Assembly (NCBI RefSeq): GCF_003013405.1
Contig: NZ_PXZL01000020.1
Coordinates: 62,001-126,000 of the forward strand
Direction of reading: 5' to 3'
DNA: 64,000 bases
Origin: Brevibacillus formosus
GTDB taxonomy: Bacteria > Bacillota > Bacilli > Brevibacillales > Brevibacillaceae
Below the pieces are notes generated by a model. It did no database searches and was not told where the DNA came from. It saw only the letters and a list, made by a program, of their open reading frames with translations. This document shows, one piece after another, positions 8,920 to 18,113 of the stretch. The stretch's first letter is position 1; each line of letters starts with the position of its first letter. The position numbers and the translations under genes were made by a program.

Positions 8920-9666
8920 CTATTTAGTCGCTTGCAGCTTCAACTGCTTTACCCGGGCAACAAATGCCTCGGCAATCTTCAACATGTCGTCGTCGTGTGC
9001 CCACATCCGTTCTGGATGCCACTGTACGCCTACATGTAGCCCGTCGAGGCTTTCCATCGCCTCAATCACACCGTCAGCCGCGCATCCTGTGACTTTGAAG
9101 CCCGGTGCTATGTCTTTGACTGCTTGGTGGTGAGAGGTGTTCACGAGCACCTCTGTCTTTCCGAGGGCATCCGCTACAAAGCCAGGTTGCAGCGTAATCT
9201 TATGCGCCCCGTATTGCCGTGAACCCCTCTGCGCATGCTGCAGCGCTCCTGGTACTTGGCTCGGGATATCTTGAATGAGGGTGCCGCCACACGCCACATT
9301 CAAAATTTGCATCCCGCGGCAAATGCCGAGAATTGGCTTTTTCAGCTCCAGCGCAATCTTGATAATCTCAAGCTCTGTGATGTCTCTTTCGTAATTGATA
9401 TCGCCCAACCCTTGCAGCGGGTCTTCACCATACAAATGCGGCGCGGGATCTTCACCACCAGACAAAATCAAGCCGTCCAGGGATTCGATCATCTCACGAA
9501 ACGGAGCATCCTGAATCGTCAGCAGTGGCAAGATCAGTGGAGTACCGCCACTGCGCGCAATTCCGTTCACATAGCCTGAACCTACATAGAAAAACTGGTC
9601 GAGATCGTTCTTCGGGAAATACATTTTCGTACAAGCCACACCAATGATCGGACGCACGCCAGTCAC
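8920..9666 (-). CDS. gamma-glutamyl-gamma-aminobutyrate hydrolase family protein (PuuD-like)
   Basis: 248 residues. Class-I glutamine amidotransferase fold: nucleophile elbow GICRGMQ with its cysteine near residue 119, and the partner GVQWHPE near residue 215. PuuD-like enzymes release GABA from gamma-glutamyl-GABA in putrescine breakdown. No other putrescine genes are nearby, so the substrate is not certain. It is followed by a strong terminator and lies directly downstream of a peptide-binding lipoprotein gene. Confidence 0.88.
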   Translation of the reverse strand: MTGVRPIIGVACTKMYFPKNDLDQFFYVGSGYVNGIARSGGTPLILPLLTIQDAPFREMIESLDGLILSGGEDPAPHLYGEDPLQGLGDINYERDITELEIIKIALELKKPILGICRGMQILNVACGGTLIQDIPSQVPGALQHAQRGSRQYGAHKITLQPGFVADALGKTEVLVNTSHHQAVKDIAPGFKVTGCAADGVIEAMESLDGLHVGVQWHPERMWAHDDDMLKIAEAFVARVKQLKLQATK

Positions 9667-9684
9667 TCCCTCATAGACTCATGA

Positions 9685-11310
9685 TTACTTTTGATTGGAA
9701 GCGTACTTGAAGTCGATGAACCCGAGTGCATCTACTACCACATCTTTTACGCTATCCTGCTTCACCCACGCATAGGTGAAATAGTAGATTGGCAACGCAG
9801 GCATTTCATCCATGACGATTTGTTCAGCTTTCTTGAGAATTTCCTTGCGCTTCGCTACATCCCCTTCTTTGGCAGATTGGGCGAGCAAATCAAGGAACTC
9901 CTTGTTTTCCCATTTGGATGTATTGAGTCCACCCTTGAAGACTTCCAGGAAGTTGATCGGATCGTTGAAATCGCCAATCCAGCTACCACGGCCAATTGTG
10001 AAGTTTCCTTGCTTCATGTCCTCACGGTGAACCTTGTTCTCTTTGTTAACCAGTTTGACTTCAATGCCAAATGCTTTGCGCCATTGATCCTGGATGACTG
10101 TCGCAATACGTGAATTGACCTCTGACGTATTGTATGCAATCGTGATCGATGGCAACTCCTTGATCCCCGCTTCTTTCATACCTTCTGCCAAGAGCTTCTT
10201 CGCGGTCTCTACATCGCCGTCTTTGATGTAACCCTCTGGCGTGAGTGCCATGGTCGGCGGGAGAATACCCGTCGCTGGCGTGCTCTTGTATGGTACGACA
10301 TTATCGGAGATTTCCTGACGATTAACTGCCGTAGCAAATGCCTGACGAATCTTTTTGTTGTCAAACGGCTTTTGCGTCGTATTGAAAATGTACCAGTACG
10401 TACCCGCTGTTGCTTGAGCTTGCATCTTTCCGGATTCTTTCAGAGCATCCAGCGCATCCAGTGGCAAATCGCCAAGTGGTGAACCTGCCCAATCCAGATC
10501 ACCTTTTTCAAACATCGACAGCTCTGTATTGGCATCCTCGATCATATTCAACGTCAGCTTCGACAATTTGACGGCGTCCTTATCCCAGTAAGAATCGCTC
10601 TTTTCGAATTCAATCTTTGATTTGTGCTCCCAATTTTTCAAGGTGAATGGCCCGTTTGTAATGTACGTCTCTGGCTTCGAAGCCCACTCTTTGTTGCCCT
10701 CAACTGCTTTTTTGTTGACCGGGAAATAGGTGACAGACGCAACCAGTTCCGGGAAAAACGGTGCCGGGTTTTCCAGCGTAACAACCAGTGTCTTGTCGTC
10801 TGTTGCCTTCACGCCTACATCTTCGGCTTTTGCCTTGTTGGCGTTAAAGGCTTGCCCATTTTTCAAATAGTACATCTGATACGCGTAACTGGAAGCGGTT
10901 TTCGGGTCGAGAACCCGTTTCCATGCGTATTCGAAGTCATGAGCCGTAACCGGATCTCCATTGGTCCATTTGGACTCCCGCAGATGGAAGGTGTACGTGA
11001 GACCATCAGCAGAAACCTCGTACTTCTCTGCGACCGCCTCTTTTAGCTCGCCTTTTTCATTCAAGCGCAGGAGGCCATCAAATGCTGCACGGGCAACAGA
11101 CATCGAAGGGATATCTTCTGCCAGTCCAGGGTCGATCGTGCTTGGCTCACCAGTGTTCAGGTTAACCTGCATCGCTTGGGGGGCGCTACTCTGCTCCTGC
11201 TTCGCACCTGTCGTCTCCCCCGTGGTGCTTGCTTGCGGTGTTCCACAACCAGCGAACGCTAAACTCGTTAACAGAACAGCACAAAATGATAGTTTCTTCC
11301 ACTTATGCAA
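9685..11310 (-). CDS. peptide ABC transporter substrate-binding lipoprotein (OppA family)
   Basis: About 541 residues. The signal peptide ends in a lipobox, SLAFAGC, predicting a lipid-anchored surface protein. The body is a family 5 solute-binding protein (VAEKYEVSADGLTYTFHLRE, WTNGDPVTAHDF). The likely start is a TTG at 11310 with GGGGG 8 bases upstream; an ATG five codons earlier overlaps that site. No permease or ATPase genes accompany it, so it is an orphan binding protein or serves a transporter encoded elsewhere. Confidence 0.92.
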   Translation of the reverse strand: MHKWKKLSFCAVLLTSLAFAGCGTPQASTTGETTGAKQEQSSAPQAMQVNLNTGEPSTIDPGLAEDIPSMSVARAAFDGLLRLNEKGELKEAVAEKYEVSADGLTYTFHLRESKWTNGDPVTAHDFEYAWKRVLDPKTASSYAYQMYYLKNGQAFNANKAKAEDVGVKATDDKTLVVTLENPAPFFPELVASVTYFPVNKKAVEGNKEWASKPETYITNGPFTLKNWEHKSKIEFEKSDSYWDKDAVKLSKLTLNMIEDANTELSMFEKGDLDWAGSPLGDLPLDALDALKESGKMQAQATAGTYWYIFNTTQKPFDNKKIRQAFATAVNRQEISDNVVPYKSTPATGILPPTMALTPEGYIKDGDVETAKKLLAEGMKEAGIKELPSITIAYNTSEVNSRIATVIQDQWRKAFGIEVKLVNKENKVHREDMKQGNFTIGRGSWIGDFNDPINFLEVFKGGLNTSKWENKEFLDLLAQSAKEGDVAKRKEILKKAEQIVMDEMPALPIYYFTYAWVKQDSVKDVVVDALGFIDFKYASNQK

Positions 11311-11421
11311 CAGCAAAACCCCCATCTTAGGAATAATTCTTCTTGATTGTTAGGAGCATGACTAAATAATATTATCTTGAGAAAATTTTGTCTACATCGA
11401 AACAAAAGGAGATGGGTCTAC

Positions 11422-12234
11422 ATGTTATCCAGTCTTTTTGCCCAAATATCCAGTCTAATCAAGGACGCTGGAGGGGAATGGGGAATCTTTTTCGAAGATT
11501 TGCAAACCGGTGAAACATTATCCATCAACGAAGACCAACGCTTCTATGCGGCCAGTGTGATCAAAGTCCCGATCATGACAGCTGTTTTTGCAGAGGCGTA
11601 CGCAGGCAAGTTTGCCTTAGAGGACAGGATCAAGCTGCGTGCAGAGGATCTCGTTGGCGGTGCAGGTGTTCTTCAGCATATGACTCCCGGCACTGAATTT
11701 ACGATTCGCGACCTGGTTACCCTGATGATCATCCAAAGCGACAATACAGCGACGAACATGATGATTGATCTCGTCGGAACAGAGAGCATTCGAAACGCGA
11801 TGCAAAAAACCGAAATGACAAACAGTCACTTCTACAACAAGCTCATGGTCGTCCCGGCCGAATTGGAAGGATACAATGAGGTGACGGCTAAAGACATGGG
11901 AAGCCACCTCCGATACTTGGCAACAGGAAAAGTCATCTCCTACGACAGCTGTTTAAAAATGATCGCCATCTTGAAGACTCAGCAGCACCGTGACCGCATT
12001 CCCTTCCTTTTGCCTGACCCGGACGGCGATGTGATCGGGATGATTCCGAAATGGGAATTCGCCAACAAGACTGGCTCTGTAACCAAAATCACGCATGATG
12101 TCGGCATCCTCTACATCGGTTCTCATGCTGTCACCTTGTCCATTTTAAACAAGGGACTCGAGCAAAAGGATGCTGCAAACGTCATGGCGCAAATCGGCAA
12201 TCTCGTTTATCACGTATATAGTCAGAAGGCGTAA
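11422..12234 (+). CDS. class A beta-lactamase-like serine hydrolase without signal peptide
   Basis: 270 residues. All three catalytic boxes are present: S45-V-I-K48, S106-D-N108, and KTG near residue 218. A candidate glutamate for the omega loop lies in ELEGYNE. The ATG at 11422 follows AGGAGATGG. Unlike secreted beta-lactamases it has no signal peptide or lipobox, so it is predicted to be cytoplasmic. Such proteins are usually annotated only as serine hydrolases; activity on beta-lactams is unproven. Confidence 0.85.
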   Translation: MLSSLFAQISSLIKDAGGEWGIFFEDLQTGETLSINEDQRFYAASVIKVPIMTAVFAEAYAGKFALEDRIKLRAEDLVGGAGVLQHMTPGTEFTIRDLVTLMIIQSDNTATNMMIDLVGTESIRNAMQKTEMTNSHFYNKLMVVPAELEGYNEVTAKDMGSHLRYLATGKVISYDSCLKMIAILKTQQHRDRIPFLLPDPDGDVIGMIPKWEFANKTGSVTKITHDVGILYIGSHAVTLSILNKGLEQKDAANVMAQIGNLVYHVYSQKA

Positions 12235-12242
12235 TCCATGTG

Positions 12243-12272
12243 GCCTGCCATCTCCATTGGCGGGCTTTTTTT
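12243..12272 (+). terminator. terminator of the serine hydrolase gene
   Basis: Stem GCCTGCCA / TGGCGGGC (one G-T pair) followed by seven T. Confidence 0.75.
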
Positions 12273-12338
12273 AAAACGCTGAAGGAGAAAAAACAAGCAG
12301 GCATTCCTTTCTCCAAGGAACACCCGCTCGTGATCGAC

Positions 12339-13634
12339 CTATTCTTTTTCCAAAATCAGCTTGGCAACGTTCATTGCGCTAGAGAAAGACAGCTCAGACA
12401 GCTGGCCTTGTCCTTCACACCAGTCACCCGCGAAGAACAGGTTGCGGTAATCCGGCATGAAAATTGGCATTGGCTTCTGATTCATGGTCCACTTGATCTC
12501 CTGTACGACTGCACGAGCAGAAACGCGCGGCACAACGAGTTGTTCACGCCAGCCTGGGAAGTGCTTGTCATACAGGTTTTCAATCTCTTGTTTGCGGATT
12601 TCGGCCGCTTCCTTGTTTCCTACTTCATCCTGACGCATGTATGCAGTCGCCTGCAGCAACTGCCCGCCTTCAGGTACACAAGTGCGGTCATAATACGAAA
12701 TATCGGTAATGAAAATATTGTTTGCTTTTTCGTAGATGTAGGAGAACGGTACGTCAATTCGTTCTTTCAAGCCAATGTCATACACCATAACAACCGTTGG
12801 CTCGTATTCAGCATGCTGTGCAATCGCATGCTCCAGGCGCGTCTCCGCAAAGACCTTCGCCATCTCCTTCGGCGGAATACAGCAAATAAATTCATCCGCC
12901 GTAAATTCTCCCTCCGGTGTCACCACTCCAACCACACGATCGTTCTCTACTTGGAACTTTTCTACTTTGGTTTTGATCAGAATCGTACCTTGATTTGCTT
13001 CAATCACACGCACGAATTCATTGATCAATGCTTGCCAGCCGCCACCGATATACGCTACCGGTTTATTCGTTGTAAACAAACGGCTGTAGTACTCAAAGAA
13101 TACGTCAGAAGGAATCTTTTCAGGCTCACGTGTGAAGAAGTTGGAAGAAGCAAGCGTCAACATCATTTCTCGCACTTCTTCGTTGACTTGCTTTTTCTCC
13201 ATCCACTTTTGAATCGACATATGTGGATGGCCTTTCTCCATTTTTAGCATCGTTTTCAAAATCTCAAACGTGAACAATACTTTGTCCATGCCTTTTAAGA
13301 GCTTCGTTTGGAAAAGTCCTTGTACATTCGCCGGAACTGCAGTCAGATCGCTACCAATATCGTACTTGGCTTTTGTCGGATTGAAATCCTGCCAATCGAT
13401 GTTCAGACCCAATTCTTTTTCAAACGTTCTCAAAACGGAGCTGTCGCGAGCATAAATGGCATGGGCACCGAAGTTGAAGTTAAATCCTTTGATCTTCAGT
13501 GTAACCGCACGTCCACCCAATTGACCGCGTTCCAAAACTGCAACTTTTTTGCCTTTCGACGACAGGTAGGCGGCACTGGAAAGACCAGCAAGTCCCCCAC
13601 CTACAATAACAACGTCATAGTGATTGGTTGTCAT
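12339..13634 (-). CDS. FAD-dependent oxidoreductase, phytoene desaturase-like
   Basis: 431 residues. The N-terminal dinucleotide fold is explicit: DVVIVGGGLAGLSSAAYL, followed by a VLERG acidic strand end and GGRA. The C-terminal FAD motif is in NLFFAGDWCEGQG. The overall architecture matches amine oxidase/carotenoid desaturase-like flavoproteins. No carotenoid genes are nearby, so the substrate is unknown. The ATG at 13634 follows GGGGAGA. Confidence 0.87.
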   Translation of the reverse strand: MTTNHYDVVIVGGGLAGLSSAAYLSSKGKKVAVLERGQLGGRAVTLKIKGFNFNFGAHAIYARDSSVLRTFEKELGLNIDWQDFNPTKAKYDIGSDLTAVPANVQGLFQTKLLKGMDKVLFTFEILKTMLKMEKGHPHMSIQKWMEKKQVNEEVREMMLTLASSNFFTREPEKIPSDVFFEYYSRLFTTNKPVAYIGGGWQALINEFVRVIEANQGTILIKTKVEKFQVENDRVVGVVTPEGEFTADEFICCIPPKEMAKVFAETRLEHAIAQHAEYEPTVVMVYDIGLKERIDVPFSYIYEKANNIFITDISYYDRTCVPEGGQLLQATAYMRQDEVGNKEAAEIRKQEIENLYDKHFPGWREQLVVPRVSARAVVQEIKWTMNQKPMPIFMPDYRNLFFAGDWCEGQGQLSELSFSSAMNVAKLILEKE

Positions 13635-13850
13635 ACACAATCTCCCCTACGCACTAGCGATGTTGATACATAAGCTAAACCCTATCCTAGTCTAAGGGAT
13701 GGATAAGGTGGAAGTCAACTATTATTGAACTGTGTCTATTTTTATACTGACTTATACCAATATTTACCTAATAAACCAACTTGTTTACCGCTCTTCTTGA
13801 AGCAGTATGCCCCGCTATTCGCCGTATATCCAACCAACAAAAACACGTAC

Positions 13851-13891
13851 AAAAAAGCCCCCTGTAACAGTCATCTGCTTGATAGAGGGCT
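13851..13891 (-). terminator. terminator of the CvfC-like gene
   Basis: Leftward, AGCCCTCTAT pairs with ACAGGGGGCT and is followed by six T. Confidence 0.75.
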
Positions 13892-13914
13892 CATATGCAA
13901 CTGGAAGCAGCGAA

Positions 13915-15045
13915 CTAATCGTTTCGGCGAGTCATTTGCTGCCAAACGGTACCGCTAGCCGCCTCGCCGCTTTCAATGCGCTGCACGGCCATTTGGACTT
14001 GCAAGCTGACCTCGAACTCGGGATCGTTCTGTGCGGCACGCAAAGCGTCCAAGGCGGTTTCATCCCCCACCTCAAACAAGTAGCGAGCAGCGCGCCAGCG
14101 TACCAGCTTGTTTTTATCCTTCAACGCCTCACACATCGGCAGAATTGCGCGCGTATCACCTAAGTCAGACAAGGTATCCCCCGCTGTGCGTCGTACAGAG
14201 ACGGATTCATCGCGGAGCGCTTCAAACAGCAGCGGGAAGACGTCATCCCCGCCAATCATGCCCAGATACACAACCGCCAGCCTGCGAATCGACGGCTTGC
14301 CATCACGAAGCGCTTTTTCCAAAACAGGCAAATCCGCTTCAGTAGGCTCCATCCGATCCAGTGCTTCATATCTTTTTTGCCAATCCGGATCATCGAGCAT
14401 CTCTAGCGTAACGACTTTCTTTTCACGCACGACTGGCTCCGGAGTTTCCCCTGGACCAAGCGCCATGGCCTGTTCCACGATTTCTTCCACACGGCTCTGC
14501 GGATAGGAGGCATCGACTTCCAATGCGACCTCCTCGCCAATCTCGCGCAAATCGCCATAGCGCACGCCATGCTCGACCCATTTTCGCTCCATGATGAGGT
14601 TGGGCGAAGCGGATCCGGCACGCACAGCTGCCTGTCCAAAACGCTCTGGCAGCGCCGCACGAATCTGTTCCGTTCCCATCGTCACTTTGACCTGCATCGG
14701 TACACCGCGGAACATTTGAATGTACACTTGCGCCTCTCCAAATGCCCCCGCATCCTCCGCAGACATGTCAGGAACAGCCGCTCCTCCGCCTGCTTGCAAA
14801 ACCTCGCGCGCGACAGTCAAAATACGCTGCCAATCTGCATTGGACTTTCGCTCCAGCGCGAGAAAGTCTGCCGTATGAAAAATTGAGGTAACCCCTTCGA
14901 TCTCCAAGAGCTTGTTCATGAGTTCGGGTGCTTTACTCGCATCTTTCTTTGTATACACATGTTGTACCCCATCCGGCAAACGCTCGTCTACATTCAGCTT
15001 CATGACGTTTGGACTCGGCGTCGGTTCGATGGACAACAGTTTCAT
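13915..15045 (-). CDS. conserved virulence factor C family protein (Nfu N-domain plus HEAT repeats)
   Basis: 376 residues. The N-terminal 80 residues (SIEPTPSPNVMKLNVDERL, then GVTSIFHTADFLALER) match the Nfu/NifU scaffold N-terminal domain. The C-terminal 150 residues are HEAT/PBS-lyase repeats (RRLAVVYLGMIGGDDVFPLL, VRRTAGDTLSDLGDTRAILP, VRWRAARYLFEVGDETALDAL). This layout is that of CvfC, named in Staphylococcus aureus as a virulence-affecting gene; its molecular role is unclear. Single gene with its own terminator. Confidence 0.85.
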   Translation of the reverse strand: MKLLSIEPTPSPNVMKLNVDERLPDGVQHVYTKKDASKAPELMNKLLEIEGVTSIFHTADFLALERKSNADWQRILTVAREVLQAGGGAAVPDMSAEDAGAFGEAQVYIQMFRGVPMQVKVTMGTEQIRAALPERFGQAAVRAGSASPNLIMERKWVEHGVRYGDLREIGEEVALEVDASYPQSRVEEIVEQAMALGPGETPEPVVREKKVVTLEMLDDPDWQKRYEALDRMEPTEADLPVLEKALRDGKPSIRRLAVVYLGMIGGDDVFPLLFEALRDESVSVRRTAGDTLSDLGDTRAILPMCEALKDKNKLVRWRAARYLFEVGDETALDALRAAQNDPEFEVSLQVQMAVQRIESGEAASGTVWQQMTRRND

Positions 15046-15207
15046 AGTGAGTCACTCCTTATTATGCATGTTCAAAAAGTCACGAACACCTCGTGATCAA
15101 AAGACGGCTTTTTGAACAACCTTTTTACAACACTGCTTGCCCTTCTATCGTAGCATGGAACTTCATTCGTTTTCCAACCCGAGAGATCGTGAAAAGCAGT
15201 TTGCCCG

Positions 15208-16065
15208 CTACAACGCCAGCTTGTAGTAATCATTGGCTGACTTTACAAAAAAGCCGCATGATTCATACAGCCCCAGAGCATTGCTGTTTTCACAGGCTAC
15301 CTCCAGTGATACATCTTGATATCCCTCTTCCTCCAGCCTCTCAATCGTTTGTGCCAAAGCCTGGCGTCCGTATCCTTTTCCTTGGTAATCTGGGTGGACA
15401 CAAAATCCATAAATAAACGCCTTGCCCTCATCCTTGTTCACGCTTATTTTGCCAATGGCCTTATCATCGACAATCATCAAATGCGTGGTTGCCTTAGGAT
15501 TACCCGCCATGTTTTCGGCCATTTCCCTCGCGCGTTCTTCCTCCATTTGAAAACCATGGACGTTTAGCCAAATCAATGTTTCGTAGTCACTGGCGGTCTC
15601 CGGTCGAAGCAGCACGTTTCCTGAGACCGTTGCTCTTTGTTTCTCTCCTAAATCCATCCAATATTCCGAGAATTGATATTCCCCGCCGATTCGCTCCATA
15701 TATGACTTGCCGTTTTCCGAATCTCGCTGAACGATAAACAACTGCGCCGGAATCCCTCTTCGTCTGCATGCATCTGCGGCTTGTGCTTGCAACGCTGTGA
15801 ATATGCCTTTTCTTCGGTAGGCTGGGTGGACCATGCCGCTCACTTCTGCCTCACCGCCATGAAACACGTAGAGCCCTAGAAAGCCAACCAGCTTTCCATC
15901 CGCATAGCATACAAAGTCTTCTTCATGCTCTCCTGAACGCTTTTCCAGCATCCCCGGGTTTACTTTGAGATCAATCCCATCCTGCTCATTGCAAATCGCA
16001 ACCAGCTCTTTAATCTGTGCCAGTTCCTCTGAGGACAGTGTTTTTCTTGCCGTGATCGTATACAT
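15208..16065 (-). CDS. tandem GNAT acetyltransferase
   Basis: 285 residues with two GNAT domains. The first has MVHPAYRRKGIFTAL near residue 80; the second has VHPDYQGKGYGRQALA near residue 220 and ends in NALGLYESCGFF. Both acetyl-CoA loops look intact, so neither domain is obviously dead. It lies about 25 bases after the HIT-like gene and may be cotranscribed. Acceptor unknown. Confidence 0.87.
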   Translation of the reverse strand: MYTITARKTLSSEELAQIKELVAICNEQDGIDLKVNPGMLEKRSGEHEEDFVCYADGKLVGFLGLYVFHGGEAEVSGMVHPAYRRKGIFTALQAQAADACRRRGIPAQLFIVQRDSENGKSYMERIGGEYQFSEYWMDLGEKQRATVSGNVLLRPETASDYETLIWLNVHGFQMEEERAREMAENMAGNPKATTHLMIVDDKAIGKISVNKDEGKAFIYGFCVHPDYQGKGYGRQALAQTIERLEEEGYQDVSLEVACENSNALGLYESCGFFVKSANDYYKLAL

Positions 16066-16090
16066 CAAAGCGCACGCACCCTTTCTATGA

Positions 16091-16849
16091 TTAGAAGTAT
16101 CGTCGTTGCAATTCTGCGACCATATCTTCCAAATTATTAGCGACCTGCGGAATCGAATAGCCTACGAAAAGAGGTGAGGTAACAAACCTCGGAACCACTT
16201 TGGCGATCAGCTTTTCTCCCCAATGGTAAAAGAAAAAATTGTAGCTTTGGTTACGCGGATTGACATGAGTCAGTATCCAATGTGCTAAAATTTGTAAGTA
16301 GTCTGCCATTTTCGGCAGTCTATCCAAGTCCGATAGAATGACATTGTATTCAAAAAAACCCGCACGCGGATGCGTAGACAGATTGCATTCAACCCCTGCC
16401 TCTTGATCGATGGTCATGCCAATAAAATCACTGTCTTTTACTTGATCCAGATAGTTGTAGTCGTTTAATCCGACGATCTGCATGTGCGGATGACGGATGC
16501 TCCCTCCGGAATACGGACCGTGGTTTTTGAAAAACAGAACGGAACGATAAGATTTGCTTTGCTCCATTTCAAGCCACTTCTCTACCCCGAATGCCAGCAA
16601 TGCTCGTACATGTTCCTTGGAATAAACAGACCAATCCCCTTGGCATTCATCCGACTCAATCAAAACAGTTTGATGTGTATCCTCCAGAACAGGGAATTTG
16701 TTCATGAGCCAAATCATGGAGCCCCGCTGCTCCAAAACATCGGTGAGACTGTTTCGATCACAAAAAGGACAGGCCGTTTCTGTGTTGTTTACACTCACTG
16801 GCTTTTTTCTGCCGATTTGCATGTTAAAGTGCAAGTGCGTCTGCTTCAT
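16091..16849 (-). CDS. DUF4931 / GalT-HIT-like protein
   Basis: 253 residues starting MKQTHLHFNMQIGRKKP. A zinc-type CPFCDR motif lies near residue 28 and the histidine-triad-like IRHPHMQIV near residue 120; both are features of galactose-1-phosphate uridylyltransferase relatives. The rest fits DUF4931. The GalT reaction itself is not supported, since no Leloir genes are nearby. The start at 16849 is preferred over an ATG 20 codons upstream because GGGA/AAGGGA precedes it. Confidence 0.75.
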   Translation of the reverse strand: MKQTHLHFNMQIGRKKPVSVNNTETACPFCDRNSLTDVLEQRGSMIWLMNKFPVLEDTHQTVLIESDECQGDWSVYSKEHVRALLAFGVEKWLEMEQSKSYRSVLFFKNHGPYSGGSIRHPHMQIVGLNDYNYLDQVKDSDFIGMTIDQEAGVECNLSTHPRAGFFEYNVILSDLDRLPKMADYLQILAHWILTHVNPRNQSYNFFFYHWGEKLIAKVVPRFVTSPLFVGYSIPQVANNLEDMVAELQRRYF

Positions 16850-17051
16850 TCCCTTGTCCCTCCAGTTTGTGCTTACTTCCACTTTACACGCATTTTCTGG
16901 GAAAATCATGACGTTTTTTGCCCAGACGACACTTTTGCACCCTCAATTGGGCTGCCTATTTTTCAATGCCTGTGGCGTTTGTTTCTTTTTTTATCTCAAA
17001 TGTTTTACATACAATGGGAAGCAGTGAAACCTGGAAAGGTGTTGGAAATGG

Positions 17052-17297
17052 ATGGAGAGATCATTTTATTATCCTGTTAGCTGGAGCGAGGCCCAACATT
17101 ACAAAACGTTGCTTGATCAAGAAGGAGTCCCCTATGAAATTCAATCCCCGCTCGATTTGCCTGTCTTGGAAGAAGGTAAGCTCGCCATTGTCTTTCCTTC
17201 CATTCCTTTACGGATGTACGTCTGGGTGCGAACCTTGTTCTATCGTGACGGACTGCGCTATCCGGATACGTTTTCGTTAGATTTCAAATTACATTAA
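17052..17297 (+). CDS. small conserved hypothetical protein
   Basis: 81 residues with no signal peptide. It contains EAQHYKTLLDQEGVPYEI, which resembles the DUF2007-like fold of small proteins that sense position in a sequence (xxAxxxxxLLxxxGIPxxI). Residue pattern and codon use look genuine but the ribosome-binding site (GGAAATGG) is weak. It lies just ahead of an L,D-transpeptidase gene. No function assigned. Confidence 0.6.
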   Translation: MERSFYYPVSWSEAQHYKTLLDQEGVPYEIQSPLDLPVLEEGKLAIVFPSIPLRMYVWVRTLFYRDGLRYPDTFSLDFKLH

Positions 17298-17375
17298 TCA
17301 TCAGAGGAAAGGTACCAGTTCCGTTGGTTTTCATAAGATGGTAAGAGCGGCATTTCGTATCGTTTGTGGGGGGAG

Positions 17376-17747
17376 GTGAAGAAGCTGCCGTCCTACAACA
17401 TCCGCATCTCGATTGCGAGGCTACGTCTCGAGCTATTCGATGGAAACCAACTCATCCGCTCTTATCCTGTTGCCCTGGGCAAAATTGCCACATCGACACC
17501 ACGAGGGGATTTTACCATCATCAACAAAGTCCCCCATCCGAACTCCTATCCGGGAGGTCCTTTGAGTGTATTCGGCACCTTCTGGATGGGACTGAGCAAG
17601 CCTCACTACGGCATTCACGGCACGAACAATCCTTCCTCGATCGGCAAGTATGTATCTCGCGGCTGTATTCGCATGTACAATAAGGACGTGAATGCTCTGG
17701 CAAAAATCGTGCCCATCGGTACGCCCGTTCGAATCCGACAGCAATAA
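17376..17747 (+). CDS. L,D-transpeptidase (YkuD domain), lacking signal peptide
   Basis: About 124 residues, essentially a bare catalytic domain. The active-site block is [20 protein letters not shown], with the catalytic cysteine near residue 97 in SRGCIR. Such enzymes make 3-3 peptidoglycan cross-links in spores and envelopes. No signal peptide or LysM is present, as in short Bacillus YkuD-like proteins. The start is ambiguous: GGGGGAGG lies directly before the GTG at 17376 and 8 bases before a CTG at 17385; a TTG at 17364 has no ribosome site. Confidence 0.85.
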   Translation: MKKLPSYNIRISIARLRLELFDGNQLIRSYPVALGKIATSTPRGDFTIINKVPHPNSYPGGPLSVFGTFWMGLSKPHYGIHGTNNPSSIGKYVSRGCIRMYNKDVNALAKIVPIGTPVRIRQQ

Positions 17748-17762
17748 ACATAGACATGCAAA

Positions 17763-17798
17763 GACCCGCCTCTCTAATTCCAAGGCGGGCCTTCTTTA
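17763..17798. terminator. bidirectional terminator between convergent genes
   Basis: CCCGCCT / AGGCGGG stem with short T-rich flanks on both sides; it lies between the L,D-transpeptidase gene and the convergent small gene at 17796. Confidence 0.65.
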
Positions 17799-18023
17799 CA
17801 TAAGATGAGTCTTTTTCTTTTTCGTTCTTTCCGCTTCCGTTTCATCCGCTTCCAAGTATACAAGAAATCTTCTCGCTTGCTTGTACATGATCGATAACGT
17901 CATTTCCCTGATCTTGTTCATGATCACTTCTTTATCCTTTGGATGAACTTCGGAAGAGAGCTGTTGTTCTTGCAGCTCCAGGTAAGACATCACCCATTCC
18001 GGGTCTAACTTATAGGCAGGCAA
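17796..18023 (-). CDS. small hypothetical protein with basic C-terminus
   Basis: 75 residues from a TTG start with GAGGAG 9 bases upstream. Mostly helical (SYLELQEQQLSSEVHPKDKE) and ending in a lysine-rich tail (TKKKKTHLM). No signal peptide and no recognised family. The ribosome site and the terminator at its 3' end support a real gene. Confidence 0.6.
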   Translation of the reverse strand: MPAYKLDPEWVMSYLELQEQQLSSEVHPKDKEVIMNKIREMTLSIMYKQARRFLVYLEADETEAERTKKKKTHLM

Positions 18024-18113
18024 CGACAGCGACTCCTCTACTCTAGTAATCTACTCTAGTCTACAGGTGGAAGCGCCGCATTCCCAGCCCTCAATTACTG
18101 GCTACACCACTAA

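Noticed and set aside
9691..11353. Plus-strand frames opposite the peptide-binding lipoprotein gene
   Set aside because: Short antisense shadows of a clearly assigned gene.
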